Of a stretch of 64,000 nucleotides of DNA, positions 55,208 to 64,000 are shown in pieces. The stretch comes from Ruegeria atlantica (GTDB lineage Bacteria; Pseudomonadota; Alphaproteobacteria; Rhodobacterales; Rhodobacteraceae): assembly GCF_013033965.1 (NCBI RefSeq), contig NZ_WQFE01000003.1:62001-126000 (forward strand), written 5' to 3'. The position numbers and the translations under genes were made by a program. Positions within the stretch are counted from its first letter, which is position 1. Each line of letters begins with the position of its first letter. A model generated the notes under the pieces. It was not told the DNA's origin. It was given only the letters and a program-made list of their open reading frames with translations, and searched no databases.

Positions 55208-56638
55208 ATGTATCCTGAGCTTAAGCTGTTCATCGCTGGAAAATGGCGGACAACAAGCCGGGATATTCCCGTTGTGAACCCGGCAACAGAAGAGGAAATC
55301 GGACGCCTTCCTTGCGCGTCGATGCAGGATTTGGACGACGCACTGGAAGCGGCTGTCAAAGGGTTCCGTGTATGGAGAAGCACCTCACCGCGCGAACGTT
55401 CTGACACTATCCTCCGGGCCGCCGCGCTGATGCGCGAACGTCAGGAAGTAATCGCCCATGCCATCACACTGGAACACGGTAAACCTTTGAAACAGGCTCG
55501 GCTCGAAGTGATCAGGGGGGCCGAGTTCTTTGAGTGGGACGCGGGCGAGGCGATGCGGACTTATGGGCGGGTCATCCCTGCGGCTCCGGGCCACAAGTTC
55601 TCCGTTCAACACCAGCCTATCGGTGTCGTCGCGGCCTTCTCACCCTGGAACTTCCCGATGAGTCAGCCAGCGCGCAAAATCGCTGGGGCGCTGGCCTCGG
55701 GCTGCTCGATCATCCTGAAAGCGGCGGAAGAAACACCCGCAGGCGCAATACATATTGCAAAAGCCTTTGAGGATGCCGGTCTTCCTGCGGGCGTTTTGAA
55801 CCTGGTGTTCGGGAAGCCGGCAGAAATCTCAGGCCATCTCATTCCGCAGGAGCCGGTCAGGCTAGTGGCTTTCACCGGTTCAACCGCTGTGGGGCGGCAT
55901 CTGACCACCTTGGCCTCGGAACACATGACATCGGTTCTGATGGAACTGGGCGGCCACGCCCCTGTCATTGTCTGCGAAGATACAGATGTGCAAACGGCGG
56001 GGGTCTCTAGCGCCGTTCGAAAAATGCGCAACGCCGGGCAGGTCTGCACATCGCCCACAAGGTTCTTTGCGCATGAGAGCATCTTTGAAGATTATGCGAC
56101 AACTTTCGTTGAACGCGCTGCGGCAACTGTTGTCGGAAACGGTATGGACCCAAATGTCGAAATGGGTCCTCTGGCCAATAACCGCCGGGTGCCTGCGCTG
56201 ACCGAATTGGTGGAAGACGCCCGTGAAAAGGGCGCGGAGGTTGCCACGGGCGGGGCCAAACATGGTGATAAAGGGTTTTTCTTTCAGCCCACTGTCTTGC
56301 TGAACGTGCCCGACAACGCCCGGATCATGCAGGAGGAACCCTTTGGTCCGGTCGCTGTGATCAATCCCGTGTCCTCGCTGGATGACGCAATCGGTAAAGC
56401 AAACTCGGTGCCCTATGGGCTGGCTGGCTATGCGTTTACAAATCGTGCGGACTACATCGACCGGTTGATCGATGAGGTTGAGGTTGGCAACCTGTCGATC
56501 AACACGCTGGAGGCATCCATGCCGGAAACCCCCTTTGGTGGAGTGAAATCAAGTGGTTACGGTCGCGAAGGCGGTACCGAGGGGCTGGACAATTACATGA
56601 TCGTCAAAAACGTATGGCATTCAGCGAAAATTAGTTGA
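55208..56638 (+). CDS. NAD-dependent aldehyde dehydrogenase (semialdehyde type)
   Basis: A 476-residue aldehyde dehydrogenase: Asn148 in FSPWNFP, catalytic Glu246 in LMELGGHAP, nucleophile Cys280 in GQVCTSPTRF, and the NAD loop FTGSTAVGRHL. It resembles succinate-semialdehyde dehydrogenases, but 2-aminomuconate-semialdehyde-type activity is equally possible in this context. The ATG at 55,208 follows GGAGG at 9 bp; an upstream in-frame ATG lies before that site. It is a single gene under its own LysR-type palindrome. Confidence 0.9.
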   Translation: MYPELKLFIAGKWRTTSRDIPVVNPATEEEIGRLPCASMQDLDDALEAAVKGFRVWRSTSPRERSDTILRAAALMRERQEVIAHAITLEHGKPLKQARLEVIRGAEFFEWDAGEAMRTYGRVIPAAPGHKFSVQHQPIGVVAAFSPWNFPMSQPARKIAGALASGCSIILKAAEETPAGAIHIAKAFEDAGLPAGVLNLVFGKPAEISGHLIPQEPVRLVAFTGSTAVGRHLTTLASEHMTSVLMELGGHAPVIVCEDTDVQTAGVSSAVRKMRNAGQVCTSPTRFFAHESIFEDYATTFVERAAATVVGNGMDPNVEMGPLANNRRVPALTELVEDAREKGAEVATGGAKHGDKGFFFQPTVLLNVPDNARIMQEEPFGPVAVINPVSSLDDAIGKANSVPYGLAGYAFTNRADYIDRLIDEVEVGNLSINTLEASMPETPFGGVKSSGYGREGGTEGLDNYMIVKNVWHSAKIS

Positions 56639-56657
56639 GAACCGGGCGACGATCCCG

Positions 56658-57266
56658 CTATGGCGTCAAAAGTTTCCGGTAGAGGGTGTCGATAAACGGC
56701 TCGGCCCCCTCAAAGGGGTCCTCGTCGCCTAGGATCGCGCGAACCTGAACGTCAAAATCCGCGTAGTGCTGGGTCAGCGCCCAGATTGAGAAAATCAGGT
56801 GATGGGGATGCAGGCGCGCGATTTTACCCTCGTCCATCCATTGCGTGAGTATTGCCGTTTTTTCATCCACCAGTGTTTTAAGGTCGTTCGACAACGACGC
56901 GTGAATGCGCGGTGCGCCCTGAACCAGCTCGTTCGCGAACAAGCGGCTTTCGCGGGGTAAATCCCGGCTCATTTCCAGCTTGCGACGGATATAGGCGAGG
57001 ATTTCCTCCATCGGATCCCCATCCGCATCCAGATCATGCAGAGGCGCCAGCCACGTCTCGAGCAGGCCCGACAGCAGGGCGGTGTGGATCGCCTCTTTCG
57101 ACGGGAAGTAATACAGCAGGTTCGGCTTGCTCAGCCCAGCCTCGGTCGCGATCTGATCTACAGTCGCACCTCGGAAACCATGCGCCGAGAACACATTCAG
57201 TGCGGCTTCGAGAATCGCGGCGCGGTTCTTTTTCTGAATTCGGGTTGGGGCGCGGTCTTTGGGCAT
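56658..57266 (-). CDS. RutR-like TetR-family regulator
   Basis: A 202-residue TetR regulator. The N-terminal helix-turn-helix is about 15-60 (ILEAALNVFSAHGFRGATVDQIATEAGLSKPNLLYYFPSKEAIH). The C-terminal part (ANELVQGAPRIHASLSNDLKTLVDEKTAILTQWMDEGKIA, HLIFSIWALTQHYADF) matches the RutR/YcdC ligand domain, which binds uracil and thymine. It faces the hydrolase gene across 171 bp containing a perfect RutR-type palindrome. It is likely the repressor of the pyrimidine genes and of itself. Confidence 0.92.
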   Translation of the reverse strand: MPKDRAPTRIQKKNRAAILEAALNVFSAHGFRGATVDQIATEAGLSKPNLLYYFPSKEAIHTALLSGLLETWLAPLHDLDADGDPMEEILAYIRRKLEMSRDLPRESRLFANELVQGAPRIHASLSNDLKTLVDEKTAILTQWMDEGKIARLHPHHLIFSIWALTQHYADFDVQVRAILGDEDPFEGAEPFIDTLYRKLLTP

Positions 57267-57371
57267 GTTTCCTGACTGTCTCTTTTTCCGTCAAGCGAGG
57301 GCGATCTAAGCCGTTTTTTGCAGCGGCACCATGCAATTTCTTGACTGATGTCGAACCCGTGATAGCGTGAG

Positions 57372-57389
57372 TTTGACCAGATGGTCAAA
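57372..57389. promoter_or_regulatory. RutR-type operator
   Basis: TTTGACCAGATGGTCAAA is an 18-bp perfect palindrome (except the central two bases) and matches the E. coli RutR consensus TTGACCA-N2-TGGTCAA exactly. It is centred 57 bp upstream of the hydrolase start. Confidence 0.88.
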
Positions 57390-57437
57390 TCAAGACACCA
57401 AAAGCGAGCCAAATCGCAAGCAACAGGGAAGAACAAG

Positions 57438-58688
57438 ATGGCAGCTCCGGCGCAAAACCTCAGGATCAATGGCGACAGACTTTGGGACAGCCTGATGGAG
57501 ATGGCCAAGATCGGCCCCGGCGTTGCGGGCGGCAACAACCGCCAGACCCTAACGGATGAGGATGCGGAAGGGCGCGCCTTGTTCCAGAGCTGGTGTGAGG
57601 ATGCGGGCTGCACCATGGGGTTGGACCAGATGGGCAACATGTTTGCCCGCCGCGAAGGGACCGATCCCGAAGCGCTTCCGGTCTATGTCGGCTCGCACCT
57701 GGATACGCAACCAACCGGCGGCAAGTATGACGGCGTGCTCGGCGTGCTTGGTGGGCTTGAGATCATCCGCACTCTCAACGATCTGGGGATTAAGACGAGA
57801 CACCCGATCGTGGCGACCAACTGGACCAATGAAGAGGGCACCCGATACGCTCCGGCGATGCTGTCCTCGGGCGTGTTTGCTGGAATGCACACTCAGGATT
57901 GGGCTTATGATCGCGAGGATGCCGAGGGCAAGAAGTTCGGTGACGAACTGAGCCGCATCGGCTGGCGTGGTGATGAAGAGGTCGGTGCCCGCAAAATGCA
58001 CGCTTTCTTCGAGTTGCATATCGAACAGGGGCCAATCCTTGAGGCCGAGGGCAAGGATATCGGCGTCGTCACGCACGGGCAGGGGCTGAGTTGGACTCAG
58101 GTCACTGTGACCGGCAAGGACGCTCATACCGGCTCGACTCCGATGCCAATGCGCAAGAATGCCGGGCTGGCGATGGCGCGCATTCTGGAGAAGGTAGACG
58201 AGATAGCGTGGTCCCACGCACCTCACGCTGTTGGCGCAGCTGGGCATATCGATGTTTACCCAAACTCTCGTAACGTGATCCCCGGCAAGGCTGTGTTCAC
58301 GGTTGATTTCCGCTCGCCCGAACTGGACGTCATCACTGATATGGAAAACCGTCTGCGCGTGGCGGCAGAAGATATCGTCGATGAGATGGGCCTGCAGATC
58401 GAATTTGAAAAGGTTGGCGGGTTTGATCCGGTGAAGTTTGACCAAGGCTGCGTTGCAGCGGTTCGCGATGCGGCAGAGCGGCTGGGATACTCGCACACCA
58501 ATATCATCTCGGGCGCAGGGCATGATGCCTGCTGGATCAACCGTGTCGCGCCGACCGCGATGGTCATGTGTCCGTGTGTCGACGGATTGAGCCACAACGA
58601 AGCCGAAGAGATCAGCAAGGAATGGGCCGCAGCAGGTGCGGATGTCTTGCTTCACGCCGTCGTCGAAACCGCAGAAATCGTTGAATAA
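57438..58688 (+). CDS. N-carbamoyl-beta-alanine/allantoate-type amidohydrolase (M20 family)
   Basis: A 416-residue zinc hydrolase. Metal ligands His87 (VGSHLDTQPTGG), Asp98 (KYDGVLG) and Glu132 (TNEEGTRY) follow the HyuC/AllC/PydC pattern. In this operon it should cut N-carbamoyl-beta-alanine to beta-alanine, CO2 and ammonia, the last step of reductive pyrimidine breakdown. The ATG at 57,438 follows AGGGAAGAA; an earlier ATG in the operator is unlikely. The dihydropyrimidinase gene follows 74 bp on. Confidence 0.93.
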   Translation: MAAPAQNLRINGDRLWDSLMEMAKIGPGVAGGNNRQTLTDEDAEGRALFQSWCEDAGCTMGLDQMGNMFARREGTDPEALPVYVGSHLDTQPTGGKYDGVLGVLGGLEIIRTLNDLGIKTRHPIVATNWTNEEGTRYAPAMLSSGVFAGMHTQDWAYDREDAEGKKFGDELSRIGWRGDEEVGARKMHAFFELHIEQGPILEAEGKDIGVVTHGQGLSWTQVTVTGKDAHTGSTPMPMRKNAGLAMARILEKVDEIAWSHAPHAVGAAGHIDVYPNSRNVIPGKAVFTVDFRSPELDVITDMENRLRVAAEDIVDEMGLQIEFEKVGGFDPVKFDQGCVAAVRDAAERLGYSHTNIISGAGHDACWINRVAPTAMVMCPCVDGLSHNEAEEISKEWAAAGADVLLHAVVETAEIVE

Positions 58689-58762
58689 AAGGGAATCGGC
58701 CTGACCGCCGGGTTCTCACGTCAAAACAACATGAGGCGCAAAGCGCCCGCAGGGAGAAGAAC

Positions 58763-60217
58763 ATGTCTACTGTGATCAAGAACGGAACTGTCGTTACCGC
58801 CGATCTGTCCTACAAAGCAGATGTCAAAGTCGAGGACGGCATTATCACTGAAATCGGTCTGGGTTTGAAGGGCGACAAGGAATTGGATGCCACAGGCTGC
58901 TACGTCATGCCCGGCGGGATTGACCCGCATACACATCTTGAGATGCCCTTTATGGGTACCTATTCCAGTGACGATTTCGAAAGCGGAACACGAGCTGCTT
59001 TGGCGGGCGGCACCACGATGGTCGTCGATTTCGCGCTGCCAAACCCCGGCGAAAGTCTGTTAGACGCGCTGAAGCGCTGGGACAACAAATCCACCCGCGC
59101 GAACTGTGACTATTCCTTCCATATGGCCGTGACCTGGTGGGGGGAGCAGGTGTTCGATGACATCAAGACGGTGATCGAGACGCGCGGCATCAACACGTTC
59201 AAGCACTTCATGGCCTACAAAGGCGCGTTGATGGTGAATGATGACGAGCTGTTCGCCTCGTTCAAGCGCCTATCCGAACTGGGCGGTATTGCGATGGTCC
59301 ATGCCGAGAACGGCGATGTGGTGGCGGAACTCAGTGCCAAGCTACTTGCTGAGGGGAACAACGGCCCCGAGGCGCATGCCTATTCCCGCCCGCCGCAGGT
59401 TGAGGGCGAGGCGACAAACCGCGCCATCATGATCGCCGATATGGCAGGGGTGCCACTTTATGTGGTGCATACGTCCTGTGAGGATGCGCATGAGGCGATC
59501 CGGCGGGCCAAATTGCAGGGCAAGCGGGTCTGGGGTGAACCTCTGATCCAACACCTGACGTTGGATGAGAGCGAATACTTCAACCAGGATTGGGATCATG
59601 CGGCACGTCGGGTCATGAGCCCTCCGTTCCGGAACAAGCAACATCAGGACAGTCTGTGGAATGGCCTGCAATCGGGATCGCTGAGTGTTGTGGCCACGGA
59701 TCACTGCGCCTTTACGACGGAACAGAAACGGTATGGAGTAGGCGACTTTACCAAGATCCCCAACGGCACCGGCGGACTTGAAGACCGGATGCCCATGCTG
59801 TGGACACATGGCGTAAACACCGGACGGTTGACGCCGAACGAATTTGTGGCAGTGACTTCAACTAACATCGCTAAGATTTTGAATTGCTATCCGAAAAAAG
59901 GAGCCGTTCTTATCGGCGCTGATGCGGATTTGGTGGTTTGGGATCCCGAAAAGAGCAAGACGATCAGCTCTGATACACAGCAATCCTCGATCGACTACAA
60001 CGTGTTCGAGGGCAAAGAGGTCAAAGGCCTGCCGCGCTTTACCCTGTCGCGGGGACAGGTGGCCGTGCATGACGGCGAAATTCGCACGCAGGAAGGTCAC
60101 GGTGACTTTGTGGCGCGTGAGGCCAATACAACCGTGAACAAGGCGCTGAGCACCTGGAAAGAGCTGACCGCGCCGCGGCCGGTTGAAAGGTCGGGCATCC
60201 CGGCGACGGGCGTATGA
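58763..60217 (+). CDS. hydA: Dihydropyrimidinase
   Basis: Opens the ring of dihydrouracil or dihydrothymine to the N-carbamoyl-beta-amino acid. The 484-residue amidohydrolase has the zinc site HTHLEMPF (His56, His58), the carboxylated Lys153 in FKHFMAYKGA, later metal histidines in VHAENGD and VVHTSCEDAHE, and the metal Asp in VATDHCAFT. Length and the end region are typical of D-hydantoinase/dihydropyrimidinase. It is in the same direction as the hydrolase. Confidence 0.97.
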   Translation: MSTVIKNGTVVTADLSYKADVKVEDGIITEIGLGLKGDKELDATGCYVMPGGIDPHTHLEMPFMGTYSSDDFESGTRAALAGGTTMVVDFALPNPGESLLDALKRWDNKSTRANCDYSFHMAVTWWGEQVFDDIKTVIETRGINTFKHFMAYKGALMVNDDELFASFKRLSELGGIAMVHAENGDVVAELSAKLLAEGNNGPEAHAYSRPPQVEGEATNRAIMIADMAGVPLYVVHTSCEDAHEAIRRAKLQGKRVWGEPLIQHLTLDESEYFNQDWDHAARRVMSPPFRNKQHQDSLWNGLQSGSLSVVATDHCAFTTEQKRYGVGDFTKIPNGTGGLEDRMPMLWTHGVNTGRLTPNEFVAVTSTNIAKILNCYPKKGAVLIGADADLVVWDPEKSKTISSDTQQSSIDYNVFEGKEVKGLPRFTLSRGQVAVHDGEIRTQEGHGDFVAREANTTVNKALSTWKELTAPRPVERSGIPATGV

Positions 60218-60296
60218 TGGGTGTCCGACAAGAGATAAATGGCCTACCAATCGACAAAGGTACGCAAGAATTGCCAGGTTGGTTTGAACAAGCATC

Positions 60297-61343
60297 ATGA
60301 AATACCACAAACAAGGTGATATCAGATTTAAGCGCTTTTTTGTCTTTGTACTGGCGTCCGTCTTCCTGGCGTTTCAGTTCGCTCTTGCGCTTCCATTTGT
60401 CTGGCCAATCGTTGGTTGGGAACGTGTTCCATTTGTTCAGCTTGGTTCTTGGGTGCGGCTGCAGCAATTTTACGCCACTGTTGTGTGGTTGCCGATCGCC
60501 TTGGCAGCTGTATTGCCTGGGTTCTTCGTTCAAAAAGCTTTGCATGTGCTTTGCCGTAGATTTGGGCTTAAACCGGGTCCCTCCAATTTGATTGTCTCAG
60601 GGACACTGGGGATTTTGGGGTGGGTTCTTTTCGTTTTGGCTATCTACCTGGCCAATCCGGAGGGCAATATCTGGCTGCAGTTTCTTTATGACAGTGTGTA
60701 CTTACTGGCGATGGTTCCGGCCGCTGTGCTTGCGGGATTTTTTGTAATCGTACGGGGAAATGCAGACGAAGAGACAGATGCTCGACCAGACAACGCAATT
60801 GTGTCTGAGACAGAAGGCCCTGAGGAAAAGCTGGTCGAATTGCGAGGGTACTGGCGCCCCGGCGTTTTTCGTTTTGCCTTCTTTTTGGTCGTGTCGGGCA
60901 TCGCGGCAATCCTTGGGGCTATAGTCCTGGCTTTCGCCCAGATATTTGTTGGCGGTGCATCAATCAGTTTCGACAATGGCGTCGCGCTTGCTGCAGGGGT
61001 TGCGCTACTTTTTCCGATAGCGTGGCTGAGTTATGTGCTTGTGGGGCTGTTTCCAAGTTTTGTTGCGTATCTTGGCGTCCGGGGCTTTTTACACCAGATC
61101 GATCGCGCGAGTTCTGCCTCCGTTGTGGCGGCCTCAGGATGCGCAATTCTGGTCTGCTGGCTAACTGGCGCACTTGTGCATGGCGAGTTCTCAGAAAACA
61201 ATCTCCTCCATACGCCAGGCTGGGAAAGCAGTATCTGGTTTCTACTACCATCGTCGATGCTGATTGGATTGTTGATCCTGAGGCGACAGGAAACGCGTCG
61301 CGTTTCCGAAGTAATGAAATACCAACAGAATGAATGTGCATGA
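60297..61343 (+). CDS. Uncharacterised multi-pass membrane protein in the pyrimidine operon
   Basis: A 348-residue protein with about seven to eight transmembrane helices (for example FFVFVLASVFLAFQFALALPF, LIVSGTLGILGWVLFVLAIYL, LLAMVPAAVLAGFFVIV, AFFLVVSGIAAILGAIVLAFA, IWFLLPSSMLIGLLIL). I do not recognise the family. GC looks lower and T-rich codons commoner than in the genes around it. No clear ribosome site precedes the ATG. Its stop overlaps the ABC ATPase start (ATGA), so it is translated with the importer. Confidence 0.65.
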   Translation: MKYHKQGDIRFKRFFVFVLASVFLAFQFALALPFVWPIVGWERVPFVQLGSWVRLQQFYATVVWLPIALAAVLPGFFVQKALHVLCRRFGLKPGPSNLIVSGTLGILGWVLFVLAIYLANPEGNIWLQFLYDSVYLLAMVPAAVLAGFFVIVRGNADEETDARPDNAIVSETEGPEEKLVELRGYWRPGVFRFAFFLVVSGIAAILGAIVLAFAQIFVGGASISFDNGVALAAGVALLFPIAWLSYVLVGLFPSFVAYLGVRGFLHQIDRASSASVVAASGCAILVCWLTGALVHGEFSENNLLHTPGWESSIWFLLPSSMLIGLLILRRQETRRVSEVMKYQQNECA

Positions 61344-62134
61344 GTGAAGCAGCCTCCAATCAAGCAGTGGTACAGGCGCAAGGCCTTGACCTGACCTTCC
61401 AGACCAATGACGGGCCAATTCACGCGCTAAAGGATGTGAACCTGACCGTTGATAAGGGCGAATTCGTCAGTTTCATCGGCCCGTCGGGCTGCGGCAAAAC
61501 CACCTTTCTGCGCTGTATCGCGGCGCTTGAAACACCGACCGGGGGTACCCTGACGGTCAATGGTATGACTCCGGACGAGGCGCGGCGGAACCGGGCTTAT
61601 GGGTACGTGTTTCAGGCAGCGGGGCTATACCCGTGGCGGACCATCGCCAAGAACATCAAGCTACCGCTTGAGATCATGGGGTATTCCGCTGCCGAGCAGG
61701 ATGAGCGTGTAAAGAACGTTCTGGAACTTGTTGATCTTGAAGGGTTTGGAGGGAAATTCCCGTGGCAGCTATCGGGCGGCATGCAACAACGTGCCAGCAT
61801 CGCTCGGGCGCTGGCATTTGATGCGGATATCCTTCTGATGGACGAACCGTTTGGGGCGTTGGACGAGATCGTGCGCGATCATCTGAACGAACAGCTTCTG
61901 GCGCTTTGGGCGCGGACGGAAAAGACCATCGGCTTCGTCACGCACTCGATCCCTGAGGCCGTGTATCTCAGCACCAAGATCGTGGTGATGAGCCCCCGTC
62001 CAGGGCGGATAACGGATGTGATCGACAGCCCTCTGCCGAAAGAGCGGCCGTTAGATATTCGCGACACGCCTGAGTTCATAGAAGTCGCTCATCGCGTGCG
62101 CGAAGGCCTGCGGGCGGGGCATACAGATGACTAG
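61340..62134 (+). CDS. ABC transporter ATPase (nitrate/sulfonate/pyrimidine type)
   Basis: A 264-residue ATPase: Walker A GPSGCGKTTF, Q-loop FQAAGLYPW, signature LSGGMQQRASIARAL, Walker B and D-loop LLMDEPFGALDE, H-loop FVTHSIPEAV. It belongs to the SsuB/TauB/RiboX-like group. The start at 61,340 overlaps the upstream stop by 4 bp. With two permeases and a binding protein it forms an importer, probably for uracil, thymine or a related pyrimidine given the operon. Confidence 0.95.
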   Translation: MSEAASNQAVVQAQGLDLTFQTNDGPIHALKDVNLTVDKGEFVSFIGPSGCGKTTFLRCIAALETPTGGTLTVNGMTPDEARRNRAYGYVFQAAGLYPWRTIAKNIKLPLEIMGYSAAEQDERVKNVLELVDLEGFGGKFPWQLSGGMQQRASIARALAFDADILLMDEPFGALDEIVRDHLNEQLLALWARTEKTIGFVTHSIPEAVYLSTKIVVMSPRPGRITDVIDSPLPKERPLDIRDTPEFIEVAHRVREGLRAGHTDD

Positions 62135-63059
62135 TGCGGGGATCAGAGCTGTCTGGGCTGTCCTTACTGTCGTGGGCGTCATTATCCTGTTTTGGTACGC
62201 CGCTAGCGTGCCAATGAACATCAAGGGCGTCCTGACGGAATTTGAACGGGCAGGAGAGCAGGTCGATCCGCCCAAGGCGGTTGATCGGCGCGATATGAGC
62301 GAGTTTGAACTGGTATTCGACAATCCTTACGCCATCGATGAGACTTGGGACCAAGACCGACCACGCTTGCCCGCTCCGCATCAGGTGGCTGAAGAGTTGT
62401 GGGAAACAACAGTCGAGAAGAAAATCACCTCGAAAAGATCATTGATCTATCATGCCTGGGTGACACTCAGTGCCACTATGCTGGGCTTTGCGATTGGCAC
62501 GGGGTTGGGCATTCTGCTGGCCGTGGGGATTGTGCATAGCCGTGTGATGGACCTATCCGTGATGCCTTGGGCCATCGTCAGCCAGACCATCCCCATCATC
62601 GCGCTGGCACCGATGATCATCGTGGTGTTGTACTCGATCGGCATTCAGGGGATCATCCCCAAAGCAATCATCTCGGCCTATCTGAGCTTTTTTCCTGTCG
62701 TGGTCGGTATGGTGAAAGGGCTGCGCAGCCCCGACGCAATGCAACTGGATCTGCTGCGCACCTATAATGCCAGCCGGTCTCAGGGGTTTTGGAAACTGCG
62801 TTTGCCGGCCTCGATGCCGTATCTGTTTACCTCATTGAAGATTGGTATCGCAGCATCATTAGTGGGGGCTATCGTGGGTGAGTTGCCGACGGGTGCCGTC
62901 GCCGGGCTGGGTGCGCGCTTGCTGGCAGGCAGCTACTATGGCCAGACGGTTCAAATCTGGTCCGCATTGTTTGCAGCAGCTATTCTGGCGGCCTGTCTGG
63001 TCGGGTTGCTTGGGGTTCTTGAACGCTTGGTGCTAAAGCGGATGGGGATGTCGCAATGA
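62127..63059 (+). CDS. ABC transporter permease 1
   Basis: A 310-residue inner-membrane permease of the SsuC/TauC type. One N-terminal helix (VWAVLTVVGVIILFWYAA) is followed by a periplasmic stretch of about 80 residues, then the transport core with the EAA-like loop NASRSQGFWKLRLPASMPYLF. It overlaps the ATPase by 8 bp and the next permease by 4 bp. Confidence 0.94.
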   Translation: MTSAGIRAVWAVLTVVGVIILFWYAASVPMNIKGVLTEFERAGEQVDPPKAVDRRDMSEFELVFDNPYAIDETWDQDRPRLPAPHQVAEELWETTVEKKITSKRSLIYHAWVTLSATMLGFAIGTGLGILLAVGIVHSRVMDLSVMPWAIVSQTIPIIALAPMIIVVLYSIGIQGIIPKAIISAYLSFFPVVVGMVKGLRSPDAMQLDLLRTYNASRSQGFWKLRLPASMPYLFTSLKIGIAASLVGAIVGELPTGAVAGLGARLLAGSYYGQTVQIWSALFAAAILAACLVGLLGVLERLVLKRMGMSQ

Positions 63060-63901
63060 TCCTTGTTCTCTTTGCAGTTTTCCTGTGGCTATTTGGTTGG
63101 TGGTTGAACAGCCGTCTCGCCAGCGGACCTCAGGCTGATAGCCGCGCGGTTCGTTTTTTGGCACCGATGATATTTGGCCTGACCATCATCGCTATGTGGG
63201 AGCTGGTGGTCCGAGGGCTCGATGTTCCCTTGGTCATTCTGCCAGCGCCGTCCGTTATTGCGGTGCGTTTTGCCGACAGCCTTCCGATCCTTTGGGCCGA
63301 CTTTGTGCAAACCATCATCAAGGGGGCACTCAGCGGCTATCTAATCGGCTGCAGTGCAGCATTTCTGATGGCTATCGCTGTGGATCGCTGGGATTTCTTG
63401 CGCTTGGGGCTGCTGCCTGTTGGGAACTTTGTCGCCGCGCTGCCCATTGTCGGTACGGCGCCCATTCTGGTGATGTGGTTTGGGTTTGACTGGCATTCCA
63501 AGGCAGCTGTTGTTGTGGTGATGGTGTTCTTCCCGATGCTTGTGAATACCGTGGCGGGTCTGCGCGAGGCTACGGCCATGCAACGTGACCTGATGGAGAC
63601 CTATGCGGCGACATATTGGCAGAGCTTCCTCAAACTAAGGTTACCTGCCGCGATGCCCTTTATCTTCAACGGCTTAAAGATTTCTACCACCCTGGCGTTG
63701 ATCGGCGCTATCGTGGCAGAGTTCTTTGGCTCACCCACGCTTGGCATGGGCTTTCGGATTTCAACCAGTGTCGGACAATTGTCGCTGGATATGGTCTGGG
63801 CCGAGATTGTGGTGGCCGCATTGGCCGGGACCGCGTTTTATGGGCTGGTCGCAATGATAGAGAAGGCGGTGACATTCTGGCACCCGTCCCAACGCGGATA
63901 A
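63056..63901 (+). CDS. ABC transporter permease 2
   Basis: A 281-residue permease of the same family, with the EAA-like loop AATYWQSFLKLRLPAAMPFIF and helices such as IIAMWELVVRGLDVPLVILPAPS. Having two different permeases suggests a heterodimeric channel, as in riboflavin- and pyrimidine-type importers. Its ATG overlaps the first permease stop (ATGA). Confidence 0.94.
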   Translation: MILVLFAVFLWLFGWWLNSRLASGPQADSRAVRFLAPMIFGLTIIAMWELVVRGLDVPLVILPAPSVIAVRFADSLPILWADFVQTIIKGALSGYLIGCSAAFLMAIAVDRWDFLRLGLLPVGNFVAALPIVGTAPILVMWFGFDWHSKAAVVVVMVFFPMLVNTVAGLREATAMQRDLMETYAATYWQSFLKLRLPAAMPFIFNGLKISTTLALIGAIVAEFFGSPTLGMGFRISTSVGQLSLDMVWAEIVVAALAGTAFYGLVAMIEKAVTFWHPSQRG

Positions 63902-63959
63902 CAAAAGGAATTCAACAGACCCCAATAAGGGGCGCCAACAGCAACTAGGAGAGATGAAG

Positions 63960-64000
63960 ATGAATAAGCTACTCAGCGGGGCAATTGCTGCCTTTAGCCT
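63960..64000 (+). CDS. Start of a probable ABC substrate-binding protein (cut by window)
   Basis: Only 41 bp are visible, giving MNKLLSGAIAAFS, which looks like the beginning of a signal peptide. AGGAGA lies 7 bp before the ATG at 63,960; another in-frame ATG at 63,954 is less well spaced. Position after two permeases suggests the importer's binding protein. Confidence 0.6.
   Translation, partial: MNKLLSGAIAAFS

Overview
The window reads as a chromosomal segment of a marine alphaproteobacterium of the Rhodobacterales (Roseobacter group). This is inferred from the high GC content, the gene families (CarD, RpoH, an isolated ctaD, TRAP and pyrimidine catabolic genes, a small roseobacter-type membrane protein) and alphaproteobacterial-looking regulatory motifs (CtrA, FnrL, RpoH and RutR boxes). 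No phage, insertion sequence or CRISPR array was seen. Coding density is about 90 percent.

Region 1 (1-11,294) is mostly housekeeping. It holds a glycosyltransferase with a GspE-type N-terminal domain (cut by the left edge), carA, a GatB/YqeY protein, a DUF2244 membrane protein, two DsbA-fold proteins, a bestrophin-type channel, ctaD, a HIT protein, a divergent MerR regulator/CDF metal exporter pair, lipB and tRNA-Leu(GAG). Region 2 (11,442-17,510) is a five-gene accessory cassette. Two paralogous GT2 glycosyltransferases flank a Ser-nucleophile hydrolase-like protein and a fucosyltransferase-like/TPR fusion, and a sulfotransferase ends it. It probably decorates a surface glycan.

Region 3 (17,514-44,975) is mixed housekeeping: an RluD-type pseudouridine synthase, rpoH, a FAS1-RTX secreted protein, an oxidoreductase, a DksA-like zinc finger protein, a DMT exporter, pepF, a lipase-like hydrolase and SCP2 pair, an SUV3-like helicase with an S4 protein, fdxA, carD, an ion channel, divergent cobS/cobT, a CPA2 antiporter, an Lrp regulator facing hppD, a 718-residue secretion-like membrane protein, a SIMPL protein, metY and a cupin.

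Region 4 (45,045-64,000) is catabolic. The reductive pyrimidine pathway is present as preT, a methyltransferase and preA, then further on a RutR-like TetR regulator, an N-carbamoyl hydrolase, a dihydropyrimidinase, an unknown membrane protein and an ABC importer. A perfect RutR-type operator sits before the hydrolase, and degenerate copies precede preT. Between the two halves lies a separate block (48,794-56,638): a TRAP transporter, 3-hydroxyanthranilate 3,4-dioxygenase, an atypical DapA-family aldolase, an aspartate dehydrogenase-like enzyme, a LysR regulator and an aldehyde dehydrogenase. Three GATAT-N11-ATATC-type palindromes lie 59-88 bp before its three transcription units, which suggests one LysR regulon and a possibly undescribed ring-cleavage pathway. 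This block is the best candidate for a new system in the window.
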